This document shows positions 28,703 through 37,988 of a stretch of 64,000 bases of DNA, one piece after another (the first letter of the stretch is position 1; each line of letters starts with the position of its first letter). The notes beneath the pieces are model-generated. The model was not told the DNA's origin. It ran no database searches and saw only the letters and a program-made list of their open reading frames with translations. The stretch is taken from assembly GCA_963773735.1 (NCBI GenBank), contig CAVZCK010000022.1, positions 186,001 to 250,000 of the forward strand, given 5' to 3'. Made by a program: the position numbers and the translations under genes. The stretch is from CAVZCK01 sp963773735 (GTDB lineage Bacteria; Pseudomonadota; Alphaproteobacteria; Rhizobiales; Rhodomicrobiaceae).

Positions 28703-28841
28703 GGCGATCTCTTTCCGTTCGCCACTCAAGGTGGTGATCGGACATCAGAGACGCAACGGATGCGGGCCTGGTCCATGCTGCCGCCGGGAGCGGAGATGGC
28801 CAGGGGCCACCTCTCGCTCCACCCGGCGGCGTCGGCTTGCG

Positions 28842-29402
28842 CTAATAGCGGTGAATCCGGCTGATCTTTGAGCCCTCAAGGGTCAAGTTGTACATGAGGC
28901 CCTTCCCGTCGAAGATGAACCCGACGACCGGATGAGTGATCCTGGAGCTATCGATCGAGGCGCCGACACCGACGGTAATGAGGGCAACGGACCCGTCCAC
29001 GCCGACCTTCCAGCCATCGACATTGCGGAAGGCGTGAAGGGCTTCGGGGGTCATGAAGGCGATGATCACCGATCGAGCCTGCGCGCCGATCTGAAATCCA
29101 AGCGAGGCGGAAAGATCATTATAATAGGCGACCGTCCTGCCATGAACGAGCAGCGCGCCCTCGCCATACTCGCCGCCGACCCAAAAGCCGGCCTTGTAAA
29201 CCGACGGGAAGACCAGAACCGCCGCCGCCTTGGCGACAAGCTCATGCGAGCCGCGGACCTCCCGGTAGAAATCTCCGAGCGTTGCGTGGACGGCGGCGTT
29301 AATTTCGCCCGCCGAAGCCGCTTCGGCCCTCGGGGCTGACGCAATCATCGCAAGCCAAGCGAAAGCGAACACTATCGCTGTATTTCGGCAGATCATGCGC
29401 AT
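28842..29402 (-). CDS. YSC84-related secreted lipid-binding protein
   Basis: About 186 residues. A signal peptide (MRMICRNTAIVFAFAWLAMI with ASAPRAEA) precedes the YSC84/Ysc84-actin-binding-like domain: LVAKAAAVLVFPSVYKAGFW with VGGEYGEGALL, YYNDLSASLGFQIGAQARSV and GVDGSVALITVGVGASIDSS. Bacterial members are exported and bind lipids; their role is unclear. ATG 29402 follows a GGGGGAATGAC ribosome site, which decides the start within a longer open frame. Confidence 0.82.
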   Translation of the reverse strand: MRMICRNTAIVFAFAWLAMIASAPRAEAASAGEINAAVHATLGDFYREVRGSHELVAKAAAVLVFPSVYKAGFWVGGEYGEGALLVHGRTVAYYNDLSASLGFQIGAQARSVIIAFMTPEALHAFRNVDGWKVGVDGSVALITVGVGASIDSSRITHPVVGFIFDGKGLMYNLTLEGSKISRIHRY

Positions 29403-29643
29403 GTCATTCCCCCAGTTCGTAGCTGCGTAGATTTCAGGTTCGAATGCCACCGGGAACACGCGTAACACCACCGTCGGGCGACAATTGGGCAGCATGTTGT
29501 CATTTGGTCGGATCAGCGCCGTCGCCAGCCAATGAAGCCGGATACCGGCCCTTGGCGCGGCCCCGAGCTTATGCAAAGCTTCGCTTTACGCAAGTCGGGC
29601 GGCGGATTATGAGAAACGGCGCATTTCGGCGAAGGGGGCGGCG

Positions 29644-30069
29644 ATGAAGCACCAAATGGCAGTCGTGTTGGCGATCCTATGTGCGGCGTGCATTTGCGAG
29701 CATTCCGCCGCGCGAGCGCAGATTCGAGCCCCGAGCTTTGAGACCGGACCTATGGGTGCGGCACCGACTGGCGTCATCCCAAACGGTGGCGCGGCGGCAA
29801 TCTCGTCGGGGACGGCGCTTTCCGTACCAAACACGGCGCTTTCCGCGCCAAACGTGGTGCTTTCCGCGCCCAAGGCCGCCCAAATTGGCAACCCCGCCCC
29901 CGTCGCCGTTTCACCGCCCCCTCCGGCCAAAGCTGAGGCAAATATCGATGGCGGAGACAGCGAATGCAGGTGTCCAAATGGCCAAACGGCGGCCGCAAAC
30001 GGCTATTGCTGGCGCCCGGCCGACCCTGTTTTCGGCCAACCGGGAAGAGCGGAGAAGTGCCAACAATAG
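29644..30069 (+). CDS. Small secreted protein with short internal repeats
   Basis: 141 residues with a signal peptide (MKHQMAVVLAILCAACICEH, cleavage near ARAQ). A low-complexity part has repeated xALSxPNx units (GTALSVPNTALSAPNVVLSA), then a Pro-rich spacer (PVAVSPPPPAKAEA). The small C-terminal domain has cysteines in CRCPNGQTAAANGYCWRP. The repeats and spacer resemble surface-exposed or envelope-spanning proteins. No family is recognised. Start ATG 29644 is preceded by GAAGGGGGCGG. Confidence 0.5.
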   Translation: MKHQMAVVLAILCAACICEHSAARAQIRAPSFETGPMGAAPTGVIPNGGAAAISSGTALSVPNTALSAPNVVLSAPKAAQIGNPAPVAVSPPPPAKAEANIDGGDSECRCPNGQTAAANGYCWRPADPVFGQPGRAEKCQQ

Positions 30070-30684
30070 CGACCGTGATGCGCCGAACGCTGATGGTGAT
30101 CGATATGCCGAGCTTGAGCAGCATCAGACCGGATTGTGCCGGGTGGCAGCTCGGTTCCCTGCAGTCCTTGAAAATTCGCTCCGGCTTGCCGATTTCGACC
30201 GCCTTCTGCTCAGCAGTGGCCAACTTATGAGCGATCTCCGCGTGAGAGCCGGATGAGCGGATCGGCTGTTGAGGGTTGTGCAACCGTCTAACGGGACCGA
30301 TTGAAGCGTTAACCGAAATCAAAACCGCATCTTAGAAAACAGTAAGCCAAAATTTCCGAGTTAGCTACCCTATCTACTTGTTTTTGTCAGGCAAGTTCAC
30401 TTCCGTCACTTCCGCCTCAACCTTGCGTTTTCCGGCCGCCATCGTCCCGTAACTTAGCCAATTGTTCCCTGCAAAACATTTCCATTCGAGCGCGGTTAAA
30501 GCGCCCGAGCGGGGCGTTGCCAAAATACGCCGGTGCTTTGAGTATTTGCCTTCCGTCAGGTCCGATTCGCTGGATATGTACGCGCCTTCACGTAATCGTA
30601 AGGATCTCGGGCCATTGTTTTAGGTCGCAGCGTGTTCAGGATGTTGCAATTCCTCAATTCCAATTTGCTCAGCTGAAGGTCCTC
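30070..30684. other. Intergenic region, no supported gene
   Basis: About 600 bases between two small secreted-protein genes. Frames on both strands are short or look like shadows. The part 30300-30480 is more AT-rich and contains runs such as TTTGTCAGGCAAGTTCAC that could belong to a promoter, but no element is assigned with confidence. Confidence 0.4.
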
Positions 30685-31062
30685 ATGAAAAAGCTCCTCT
30701 TAGCCCTGATGCCGATCGCCTTGTATGCAGGAATGCCCGCGGCAAAAGCAGACGAGACGGGTCTCGCGAGCATCCACGACATGCGCTATGAAAGCGGTCA
30801 TCGCGTCTGCATGACCGACCATTTCCATGACGGCACCGGCAACGGCAGAACGCGCCAGCAAGCCGAGGCTGCCGCGAAAAGCTCCTGGGCGTCTTTCACG
30901 TCCTTTGAATATGGATCCTCCTGGGGCAGCTATGCGCTCGCGGCGAGCAAGAGGATGGGATGCTCTCAGATCGAACATCAATGGACCTGTTCGACGACGG
31001 CCCGGCCTTGCGAACGCTCTGTCAAATCCAGGGTTGAGCAGTCGCAGGAAGCGAGCCGCTGA
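30685..31062 (+). CDS. Small secreted protein with conserved-looking C-x-W motifs
   Basis: About 125 residues. Signal peptide MKKLLLALMPIALYAGMPAA then KADE. The mature part reads GHRVCMTDHFHDGTGNGRTR, QAEAAAKSSWASFTSFEYGS with SWGSYALAASKRMGCSQIEH and WTCSTTARPC. Four cysteines and the W/S-rich centre suggest a small disulfide-bonded domain. Proteins of this pattern (AEAAAxxxWxxFxxxEYGxxWxxxxxAxxKxxxC) occur as 'hypothetical' genes in Hyphomicrobiales; function unknown. The start ATG 30685 is five bases after AAGGT. Confidence 0.6.
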   Translation: MKKLLLALMPIALYAGMPAAKADETGLASIHDMRYESGHRVCMTDHFHDGTGNGRTRQQAEAAAKSSWASFTSFEYGSSWGSYALAASKRMGCSQIEHQWTCSTTARPCERSVKSRVEQSQEASR

Positions 31063-31089
31063 GGCTCTGGACGCAGAGCTGCGGCCTCC

Positions 31090-32281
31090 TTATCCGGCGG
31101 CCGACAGCCGTGTGAACCCGGCTTCAAGATCGGCCTTCAGATCCTCGGGGTCGTCGAGCCCGATATGCAGGCGCAGGGCGGGGCCGTCCGCGGTCCAGCT
31201 TGTTGCCGTGCGATAGCGCGCGGGGTCGAAGGGAACGATGAGGCTTTCGAAGCCGCCCCAGGAATAGCCCATTCCGAAGAGCGCGAGACCGTCGAGCATC
31301 GCCGCCAATGCCTCCCGCGAACACGGCCGCAGCACGATCGAAAACAGTCCCGACGCGCCGCTGAAATCCCGGCGCCAGATCTCATGGCCGGGATGGCTCG
31401 GCAAAGCGGGATGCAGCACGCGGGCGACCTCGGGGCGTTGCTCAAGCCAGTGCGCGATCTCGATGGCCGATGCCTGATGCCGCGCTAGCCGTACCCCCAT
31501 GCTCCGCAGCCCCCTCAGCCCAAGGAAGCAATCTTCCGGTCCGGCGCACAGCCCGAGATCCTCATGTGCCTTGGCGATGAAGGGTGCGGCGCGTTCATTG
31601 GCCGTGACGATGCCCAGCATCGCGTCGGCATGGCCGACGACATATTTGGTCGCCGCCTGGATCGAGACGTCTGCGCCATGGGCGAGCGGCTTGAAATAGA
31701 GCGGCGTCGCCCAGGTATTGTCGAAGGAGAGCCAGACATTGCGCTCGCGGCACACCTTGGCGATCGCGGGCAGATCCTGCATCTCGAAGGTCTGCGAGCC
31801 GGGCGACTCGGCCATCACCAGCTTCGTCTTTTCTGTAATCAGATCGGCGATGCCCGCGCCGATCGTCGGATCATAAAAGCGCGCCGTCACGCCCAGCTTG
31901 CCAAGAAGGCGGGTCGCAACCCGGCGCGTCGGCTGGTAGACGCTGTCGGTGATGAGGATTTCATCGCCGGCTTCAGCGAAGGCCATCAGCACGGCGGTGA
32001 TCGCGGCAAGGCCGGATGGGGCCACCCAGCTCCGCTGTCCGCCTTCGAGCGCGGTGATGGCGGCGGTCAGCGCCTTGACGGTCGGCGTGCCGCGCCGGCC
32101 ATAGGTGAACTCCTTGTCGTAGGCGGTGAGTTCGTCCAGCGTCGGAAAGATGACAGTCGAACCCCGATAGATCGGCGTGTTGACAAAGCCGTGCTGTGCG
32201 GCCGGATCGCGGCCCAGCTGAACCAGCCGGGTTTCGTCGGACGCGAGCTTTGCCGAGACGCTCCTCGAATGACGCCATCAT
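31090..32281 (-). CDS. metC: Cystathionine beta-lyase (frame break near 32240)
   Basis: PLP-dependent Cys/Met-metabolism enzyme, about 397 residues joined. It starts MMASFEERLGKAR. The frame then changes and continues SDETRLVQLGRDPAAQHGFV with NTPIYRGSTVIFPTL, YGRRGTPTVKALTAAI and APSGLAAITAVLMAF. The PLP lysine is in QAATKYVVGHADAMLG, and the C-terminus has GYSWGGFESLIVPFD and LRLHIGLDDPEDL. It cleaves cystathionine to homocysteine. It is the last chromosomal gene before the tRNA-Gly island, reading away from it. Confidence 0.88.
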
Positions 32282-32430
32282 CTTCTCCTTGAAGATTGGG
32301 ATAAATGCTTCGGAACGGTTCAGCGCCAGTAGGTCACGAAACGGCACGTGGAGCAAATGCCGCCTTGCGCCGGCCGCAGCTTCTCAATCCGGCTTGCGCG
32401 ACTTGAGGGCTATGCTAAATGTAAGTGAGC

Positions 32431-32505
32431 GCGGGCGTAGTTCAGCGGTAGAACGCCAGCTTCCCAAGCTGGATGTCGCCGGTTCGATCCTGGTCGCCCG
32501 CTCCA
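32431..32505 (+). tRNA. tRNA-Gly (anticodon CCC), island attachment gene
   Basis: A complete cloverleaf. The acceptor GCGGGCG pairs with CGCCCGC. The anticodon stem CCAGC/GCTGG encloses TTCCCAA, with anticodon CCC. The T arm contains GGTTCGATCC, and CCA is encoded. The 3' 46 bases (from the anticodon loop to just past CCA) recur at 52912-52957. This identifies the gene as the integration site of the downstream 20.5-kb island. The tRNA stays intact. Confidence 0.96.
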
Positions 32506-32506
32506 C
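32461..32506 (+). repeat. Attachment site, left end of island (tRNA-Gly 3' half)
   Basis: A 46-base segment starting TTCCCAAGCTGGATGTCGCC and ending CGCCCGCTCCAC. It is identical to 52912-52957 except one G-to-A difference after GTCGCC. It is taken as attL. Tyrosine recombinases that use tRNA 3' ends commonly leave such direct repeats. Confidence 0.85.
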
Positions 32507-32542
32507 GAAATTTCCTTGATAAATCAAGATCTTAGAAGCTCT

Positions 32543-32610
32543 CAGGTTCGCTTATAGCGAACCTGAAGTCCGCGCGTGTAGGTTCCGCGAACCTACGCGC
32601 TCAGATTCAA
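32543..32610. promoter_or_regulatory. Two adjacent hairpins with a shared AGGTTC core, inside the left island end
   Basis: CAGGTTCGC-TTATA-GCGAACCTG (32543-32565) is a perfect 9-bp inverted repeat. It is followed by an inverted repeat of about 12 bp with one mismatch around TAGGTTC-CGC-GAACCTA (32573-32610). Both share AGGTTC/GAACCT. They lie 40-100 bases inside attL. They could be recombinase or excisionase arm sites, or an attenuator after the tRNA. This is inference from position and symmetry only. Confidence 0.5.
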
Positions 32611-33143
32611 CAACCGAAAGAACACAATCTTGATGGGATTTGATGTGCACGGGATTCGTCAAGTTGCGCGCCGCCTTCAGCTGCGCCGGTATTGCCTGCG
32701 TCCCCATCATCGCCGAATCCTCCACGATGCACGGAGAGACTGAATTACGCGGACGACAACCAATCAACGGCCGACTTTATCAACACTATCGGCCCGAAGC
32801 AGACCTCCGGTTGCCACTCAACTTGCGACTGGATTGTGGGGGTTGCCGCTGTGATCGCCTGGCCTGGGGACAGAACGCAGGGCTGCACGTTGGTTTCGGG
32901 TCATTGGTTCCAAGCGTTCATGAGGCGGCTATATTCCTTCTTGGCAGATTGGAAATGGAGCTCCGCAATGTAACTTATTGCCCTCCCGTTGCGCGGGTGT
33001 GCAAAGACAAGACAGGCAAAATATTCAATAAACGACACACATCCTGTGACCGTTTCGCACTGTTATTTCGGAACGACCTCGCTATTCTCACTCACCAGAT
33101 GGTTACAGTAGCGTTGAACCAAATCGGCTACGCCTGGGCGGGT
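32611..33143. other. Region upstream of the sigma factor, no supported gene
   Basis: About 530 bases. Open frames cover it by chance but show no domain. The stretch 32990-33110 is more AT-rich (CAGGCAAAATATTCAATAAA) and is the likely promoter area of the sigma-factor operon. Confidence 0.4.
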
Positions 33144-33673
33144 ATGGGCGATCAAAAGGAAAATAATACGGGAAAAGATGCTGGTTCATTCCAAGCATTA
33201 TTTGTGACCTATTTTCCAAAAGTCCAAGCCATCCTCATGCGACAGGGAGCGGACCGGCAAACGGCCGAGGAGATCGCTCAGGACACCATGTTTGCGTGTG
33301 GCGCAAGTCCGACCAATTTTCGGCCGATAAGGGGAGTGTTTCTGCGTGGATTTACGCCATCGCGCGCAATCTGCGGATCGACCGGCTTCGCCGCGGGGCC
33401 GTCTGGCAGCGGGCTTATGCAGATTTGGAGACCTTCGAACGTTTGCATGGCGAGGCCATTGATGTCCAGCCATGGGCGGAGGAAAGACGCGACATCGAGA
33501 ACGCGTTTGAAAAACTGCCGCCGGAGCAATCCGAAGTGATCCAATTATCGTATATTGATGGTCTGTCTCAGGCGGAAATCGCCGAGAGGCTGGCATTGCC
33601 TCTTGGTACGGTCAAATCGCGGATGCGCCTTGCTTTCCAGAAACTGCGCTCCGCAGCGGAACCTGACACATGA
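33144..33673 (+). CDS. ECF-type RNA polymerase sigma factor (frame break near 33295)
   Basis: About 176 residues joined. Region 2 reads FQALFVTYFPKVQAILMRQG with ADRQTAEEIAQDTMF. The frame then changes to VWRKSDQFSADKGSVSAWIY with AIARNLRIDRLRR. Region 4 is FEKLPPEQSEVIQLSYIDGL with SQAEIAERLALPLGTVKSRM. This is a group IV (ECF) sigma factor of the RpoE type paired with ChrR-like anti-sigma factors. The downstream anti-sigma gene overlaps by ATGA. ATG 33144 gives MGDQKENNTGKDAG; a good ribosome site is not obvious. Confidence 0.85.
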
Positions 33674-34268
33674 CGCCTAACCATCATCCCCTCCCTTAAG
33701 ATTTTGATTTCATTCGCCTCCGGCACGCTTCCGAATGCGATGTCTGCGGTCGTCGCTTGTCATCTCACCATGTGCCGGGTTTGCGCTGAAGATATTCGAC
33801 GTCTGGAACTGTTGGGCGGGGTCCTGCTGCAGCGCATTCAGGCGCGGCCGTGCGAGAACGCAATGGCAGAGAGGGCATTCGCGCGATACTCAGCGAGCCG
33901 TCCTCCAGAGGAAAGCGAACCTGACCAGGAGACGCGGTCCGACGATCAACTCCTGCCGCCATTGCTGACGCGCAATCTTCCCATCAGCAACGAGATCTCC
34001 TGGCAGAGGGTCTCTTCTGGCTTATGGCAATTCGGGTTGCCCTGCCGAAGGGGATCGGCCAGATGCGGCTGTTGCGGCTTACGCCAGGGGAGGTGGTTCC
34101 TGAGTGGGTGTCCGGCGCGGCGAGCATCGAACTTGCGCTTGTGCTGCAAGGGAGGCTGAGCGAAGCCGCGGCGATATGTCCGCGGCGATCTGGTCGAACG
34201 GACGGGGCAGAGTGGCCAGGAACTCAAGGCCGTCGGCGATATAGATTGCGTATGTTTGATCGCAGGCG
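33670..34268 (+). CDS. ChrR-like zinc anti-sigma factor with cupin-type end, several frame breaks
   Basis: The ATG overlaps the sigma-factor stop. MTPNHHP is followed, one frame later, by SLKILISFASGTLPNAMSAV with ACHLTMCRVCAEDIRRLELL. The HxxxCxxC motif is that of zinc-binding anti-sigma domains (ASD/ChrR). Then come SNEISWQRVSSGLWQ, the cupin-like IRVALPKGIGQMRLLRLTPG EVVPEW and RYVRGDLVERTGQSGQEL with DIDCVCLIAG, in three frames in total. Breaks lie near 33693, 34025 and 34165. The usual cupin histidine after the PG(E/Q) turn is replaced (EWVSGAASIELALVL), so the metal site of the second domain looks degenerate. It should hold the sigma factor inactive until a stress signal. Confidence 0.65.
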
Positions 34269-34860
34269 ATGCGAGCGCCGTCGCTCAAGCCCGACAGGTG
34301 CTTATCGAGCTACGCAGCAAGACCGTTCCTGCCGCATTGCGCGTTGGCAATGTCTTGCGTCAATCTGCTCCGCTTGCCGCAAGCTTCGCATTATTGGTCG
34401 GGCTCGGGCTGGGCTGGCTGGCTCGCGGGGGACCAGAAACCGGCGTCGTGGCTGATCTTGTTAGGGCGGACGGTAGCCGTCTGATTGCACAAGGGGCGTT
34501 GCAAGAGGTGCTCGAGACCCTGCCAAGCGGCCGGGAGACCGTCGTGTCTCTGGACGGTCGCGCGCTCGCGCTGGAGGTCAAGATGACGTTTGAAGATCAG
34601 TCCGGCTCCTATTGCCGGCAATATCGGATCAATGGGGCGCCATCTGCAAGCTATTCCGGCATCGCCTGCCGCACGGGGAAAGAATCGGCCGTGAGGATCA
34701 GGCGCACCTGCCTCCCGCTTCATCGGCGGTCGAACGGACGATTCCTGCCAATTCTGGAGCAAGTGCAGCGATGGATGCAGTCATCGGCGCCTGGATCTCC
34801 GGCAATCCGCTGGTCGGCGAAGAGGAGGCCGTCCTGATGAGGAAGGGCTGGCAGAAATAA
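34256..34860 (+). CDS. Membrane anti-sigma-like protein with exported Cys-rich domain, frame break near 34690
   Basis: This frame is continuous with the end of the ChrR-like part (CVCLIAGDASAVAQARQVLI), so a fusion is possible. It has one membrane helix (APLAASFALLVGLGLGWLAR). An outer domain then reads GSYCRQYRINGAPSASYSGI with ACR, like the surface/anti-sigma family seen next to subtilases in proteobacteria. The C-terminus continues in another frame: MDAVIGAWISGNPLVGEEEA with RKGWQK. If separate, it lacks the usual cytoplasmic anti-sigma start of about 80 residues. Its stop is 14 bases from the convergent subtilase gene. Confidence 0.55.
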
Positions 34861-34873
34861 CGGTGCGGATCCC

Positions 34874-37126
34874 CTATCGCGCGATCGAACTCGCCAGCGG
34901 CGCCCGATCGGAAGCTGGTCGACTGCCACCCGAACATTCACCCGGTGCTTGCAGCAACCCACGCCCATAGATCGGATCTCGTTGCTCCGCTCCAAGCCTG
35001 ACCGGGTTGAGGTGATCGAGAAGCTCGTCCTTGGGCTCATACATCAGATCCGGCTGCTGCAGGGCCAGCACGGCAGTTGCAAACGGCGTGGCGAAAGAGG
35101 TCCCCGTCCTATAGCCCTCTCGGGCGTCGGGTAAGGCCGTCCAGATACGCACGCCGGGTGCGGCGACATCGATATAGGGCCCGCGGTTCGCGGACGGATA
35201 GATATGCCGATCCTCAGTGATCGCCGTCACCGCGATGACCTCCGGATAGGCCGCGGGATAGACCGGAAACGCAGCTGGTCCTTCATTGCCGGCAGCCGCC
35301 GTAAAGACAACGCCGTGTGCGCGCAAGGCTTTGAAGCGCGCCTGCAAGAGATCGTCCTGCGGCCCCGCGAAGCTCATATTCACCACTTTGGTCTGCGAGG
35401 CGTTCATCCATTCGAGAGATTTTAGCAGCGAGACCGTGTCCGTAATGGTCTCGCCATTGCCGGCGTCGAAAAAGACGTTCGCCAGGAAGAATCTGCGCCT
35501 CGGGGATCAGCCCCGGCGTGTCGCTGTCCGGCCGCCCTGCAAGAAGGGCCAGCACACTCGTGCCATGCGCGTTCGGAGAGGACCGCTTTCCGTCGGCCAG
35601 GAAGGCCCGGCGGGTAATCTTCTGACCAAAGAAGGCCGGGTGCTGTAAATCGACGTCGGTATCGATGACGCCGACATTGATGTCGCGCGCACAATCGGCG
35701 AACTTGTCCTTCCAACCGATCGCGGCCTTTCCGTAACTTTTGTCGCCGCAACATCTGCCGTCCGCACCGCGCTCGTCAGGGGCGTTTTGCCGAGATCGTC
35801 TTTCGTCGCCGTATTGTAGGGGCGATAGATCCGGTTCAGATGGAAGGATTCACGCGGCAGCTCCCTTCGCAGCAGCGAGATTGCCGACAGCGCATCGAGG
35901 CGGGCCGGGACGTAAAGTGTGACGAGGGTTTTTTCGTCCTGCTCCAGCCCCGTCTCACCCATGCCGAAGCCGAGCTGCCTAACGCGGCTGATCCCTTGAG
36001 GGCTGAGGCCCAGTGCGAGCACCTCTCGCTCGACATAAGAGCCTTGGCGGATCGTCGTGGCCCCGCCCTGTCCCGAATTCCCGCGCCCAGCCATCGCTGC
36101 CGCGGCGCTTTTCGCAGCCAAGGCTTCCTCGGGATCCTTATTCTTACCCTTTGCGAGGGCCTTACCGTTTCCATGCTCTTTAGTCAGGCCCAGGGCCTTC
36201 CCATTGCCATTACCGTTGCCGCTTCCATGCTCTTTGGTTAGGCCCAAGGCCTTGCCGTTGCCGTTGCCGTTGCCGTTCCCGTTACCATTACCGGCACCGT
36301 TAAGATTGACATTGTCCTTCGCTTTCGCGGCATCCACCAAATGATCGGCCTCGCCATGTGCGGGGGCGTCATCGTTGCCCAGGGCATTTTCTCTGTCTGC
36401 GCCAATGTCCCGCACACTCACATCGGCCGGCCCTAGCAGCTTGCCGAGTTCGTCCACATTGTCGCCGAACGCCTTGCCGATCCGGCCAGCATCGAAATGT
36501 TCCCCCAGGTCGAAATCGCCCTCTCCATCGTTCTTCCGCTTATCAGCGTCATGACCAGGGGGCCAGCGATCAACGCCAGGGCCATGCGATCGAGGTGGGT
36601 CCTGGTCGACGTTTTTTTCCAATGGCTGATTTCCATGTCCTCCGCCGCCATCGCCGAGACTGATACCTATGCCGACGCCGATCGTGTCTCCATTTCCAAC
36701 ACCGATACCGACGCCGACCCCGTCGCCCAAGTCGATCCCAATGCCGTTTCCGTCTGTAATGTCGTTGGAATGACTATTAGCGCTCCCATTTCCATTTCCG
36801 TTTCCGTTGGCATTACCGTTCCCGTTGCCCCCTGCATTGCCATTGCCACTGCCATTTCCGGCCCCGTTACCGTTGCCGTTGCCGTTGCCGTTGTCATTAC
36901 CGTTCCCGTTGCCATTTCCGTTGCCATTTGCTTTGCCCTTACCTGCAGCAAAGGCTGGCGAGATTGCGGGATTGTTGGAGGAGGCAAGGATCTCGGCGAA
37001 CCGGGCGCATAGGAACGCTAGCAGCAAGGCTGCGAGCCTTATCCGCTTTGACCGACCCGTCAGCTTTTGCGGTTTTCCCTCTGCGAAGATACCCATCCGC
37101 AGGCGGCGTTCCCCATCGCCAGTCAT
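34874..37126 (-). CDS. Secreted subtilase (S8) with long Gly-Asn repeat region, at least two frame breaks
   Basis: Signal-anchor (IRLAALLLAFLCARFAEILA), then about 250 residues rich in GN repeats. Next is a segment resembling an inhibitor or pro-domain (VEREVLALGLSPQGISRVRQ, LVTLYVPARLDALSAI). The catalytic domain shows Asp in INVGVIDTDVDLQHPAFFGQ, His in NAHGTSVLALLAG, an Asn-containing VNMSFAGP, TAAAGNEGPAAFPVYPAAYP, and Ser in YRTGTSFATPFATAVLAL. Frame changes occur near 35745 and 35485, and the tail is in the third frame. Joined length is about 750 residues. Together with the adjacent sigma/anti-sigma genes this is a recurrent arrangement (S8 protease beside an ECF locus). Starts at 37126 or 37096. 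Confidence 0.75.
36200..36960 (-). repeat. Low-complexity GN-coding repeat blocks in the subtilase gene
   Basis: Two blocks of (Gly-Asn)n coding DNA: about 36200-36300 (with two or three NGNGKALGLTKEHGxG units) and about 36790-36945 (GNGNGNGNGNDNGNGNGNGN and similar). The DNA reads as CCGTTGCCGTTGCC-type six-base repeats. It could expand or contract by slippage and is a likely place for phase changes. Confidence 0.8.
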
Positions 37127-37348
37127 GCGCTTCCATCCGATCTATTCGTTTGGAAAGATTATTATAGATGAAACCCGATTGGCCACGCACCCGATAAATA
37201 CACGCTTGCAGTTGAGATGCCGGCATTCGACCTCAACCGGCTCAGCTAATTCATCAGCCGACCTTGTCGCAAATACGCAGTAATCCTGATTGGTTCGGGT
37301 CTGTCGACAAAAGGCGCGATTGTTCGAGCAGCGTTACGAAAACTGTCG

Positions 37349-37885
37349 ATGAAGCGGGCAGATCTTACTGCTCTATCCAAAGCCCGAGCAATCGGTAATG
37401 CCGATGTTTTTGGCCAGCAGGATACCCGAATCAGGCCAAAACAAGCATGCAGCGCTTCCTTTCCGTCCCGATTGGGTCGGAATTCGCTTTTGATGGCAGG
37501 GGATTTAGTCTTAGTCCGTCAACGCTCAGTCCAATCCGGGGGCGATTTTTGGCCGACTGAAGAGACCGGTCGCGACGGTATCGAATATCCGTCCGCTGTA
37601 GGACCGATAGACATCCTCGCGGTAGACGATGAAGGCGCATTCTTTGTCTTCGAGCTGAAACGCGCCAACAGTCCTGATCGTGCTTTGGGGCAGGTTGCGC
37701 GCTATATGGGGTGGGTAAAACAGACGATCGGCAAAGGTAAAAACGTCTATGGTGTTATCGTCGCAAAAGCGATCAGCGAAAACCTGAAATTCGCAAGGAC
37801 GGTTGTGCCAGACGTTTATCTCTTCGAATATCAGGTCTCTTTTACGCTGAACCAAGCGCATGAGCTTTCCATTCGGCGTTTTTGA
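37349..37885 (+). CDS. NucS/DUF91-like endonuclease domain protein
   Basis: 178 residues, of which the last 100 match the C-terminal nuclease domain of NucS/EndoMS-like proteins. The PD-(D/E)XK catalytic residues are in VGPIDILAVDDEGAFFVFEL with K (D...ExK). GQVARYMGWVKQTIGKGKNV with YGVIVAKAISENLKFA and DVYLFEYQVSFTLNQ follow. The N-terminal half does not look like the NucS DNA-binding domain and the protein is shorter than usual. It may be a stand-alone nuclease module or the N-terminus may be damaged. It is followed 100 bases later by another nuclease-like gene, suggesting a defence or DNA-processing role. Confidence 0.7.
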   Translation: MKRADLTALSKARAIGNADVFGQQDTRIRPKQACSASFPSRLGRNSLLMAGDLVLVRQRSVQSGGDFWPTEETGRDGIEYPSAVGPIDILAVDDEGAFFVFELKRANSPDRALGQVARYMGWVKQTIGKGKNVYGVIVAKAISENLKFARTVVPDVYLFEYQVSFTLNQAHELSIRRF

Positions 37886-37988
37886 TCGATTTCCAATAAG
37901 CCACGGCACATCACGGCCACCCCACCGCACGCACCTGGTGAGCGCCTCTGTGACGCGCGGGCATCGATCCAAACACTTGAGGGCGTGA

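Noticed and set aside
36439..37012. Plus-strand open frames over the GN repeats with Pro/Leu/Val-rich products
   Set aside because: Shadow frames of the repeat-coding subtilase DNA on the opposite strand.
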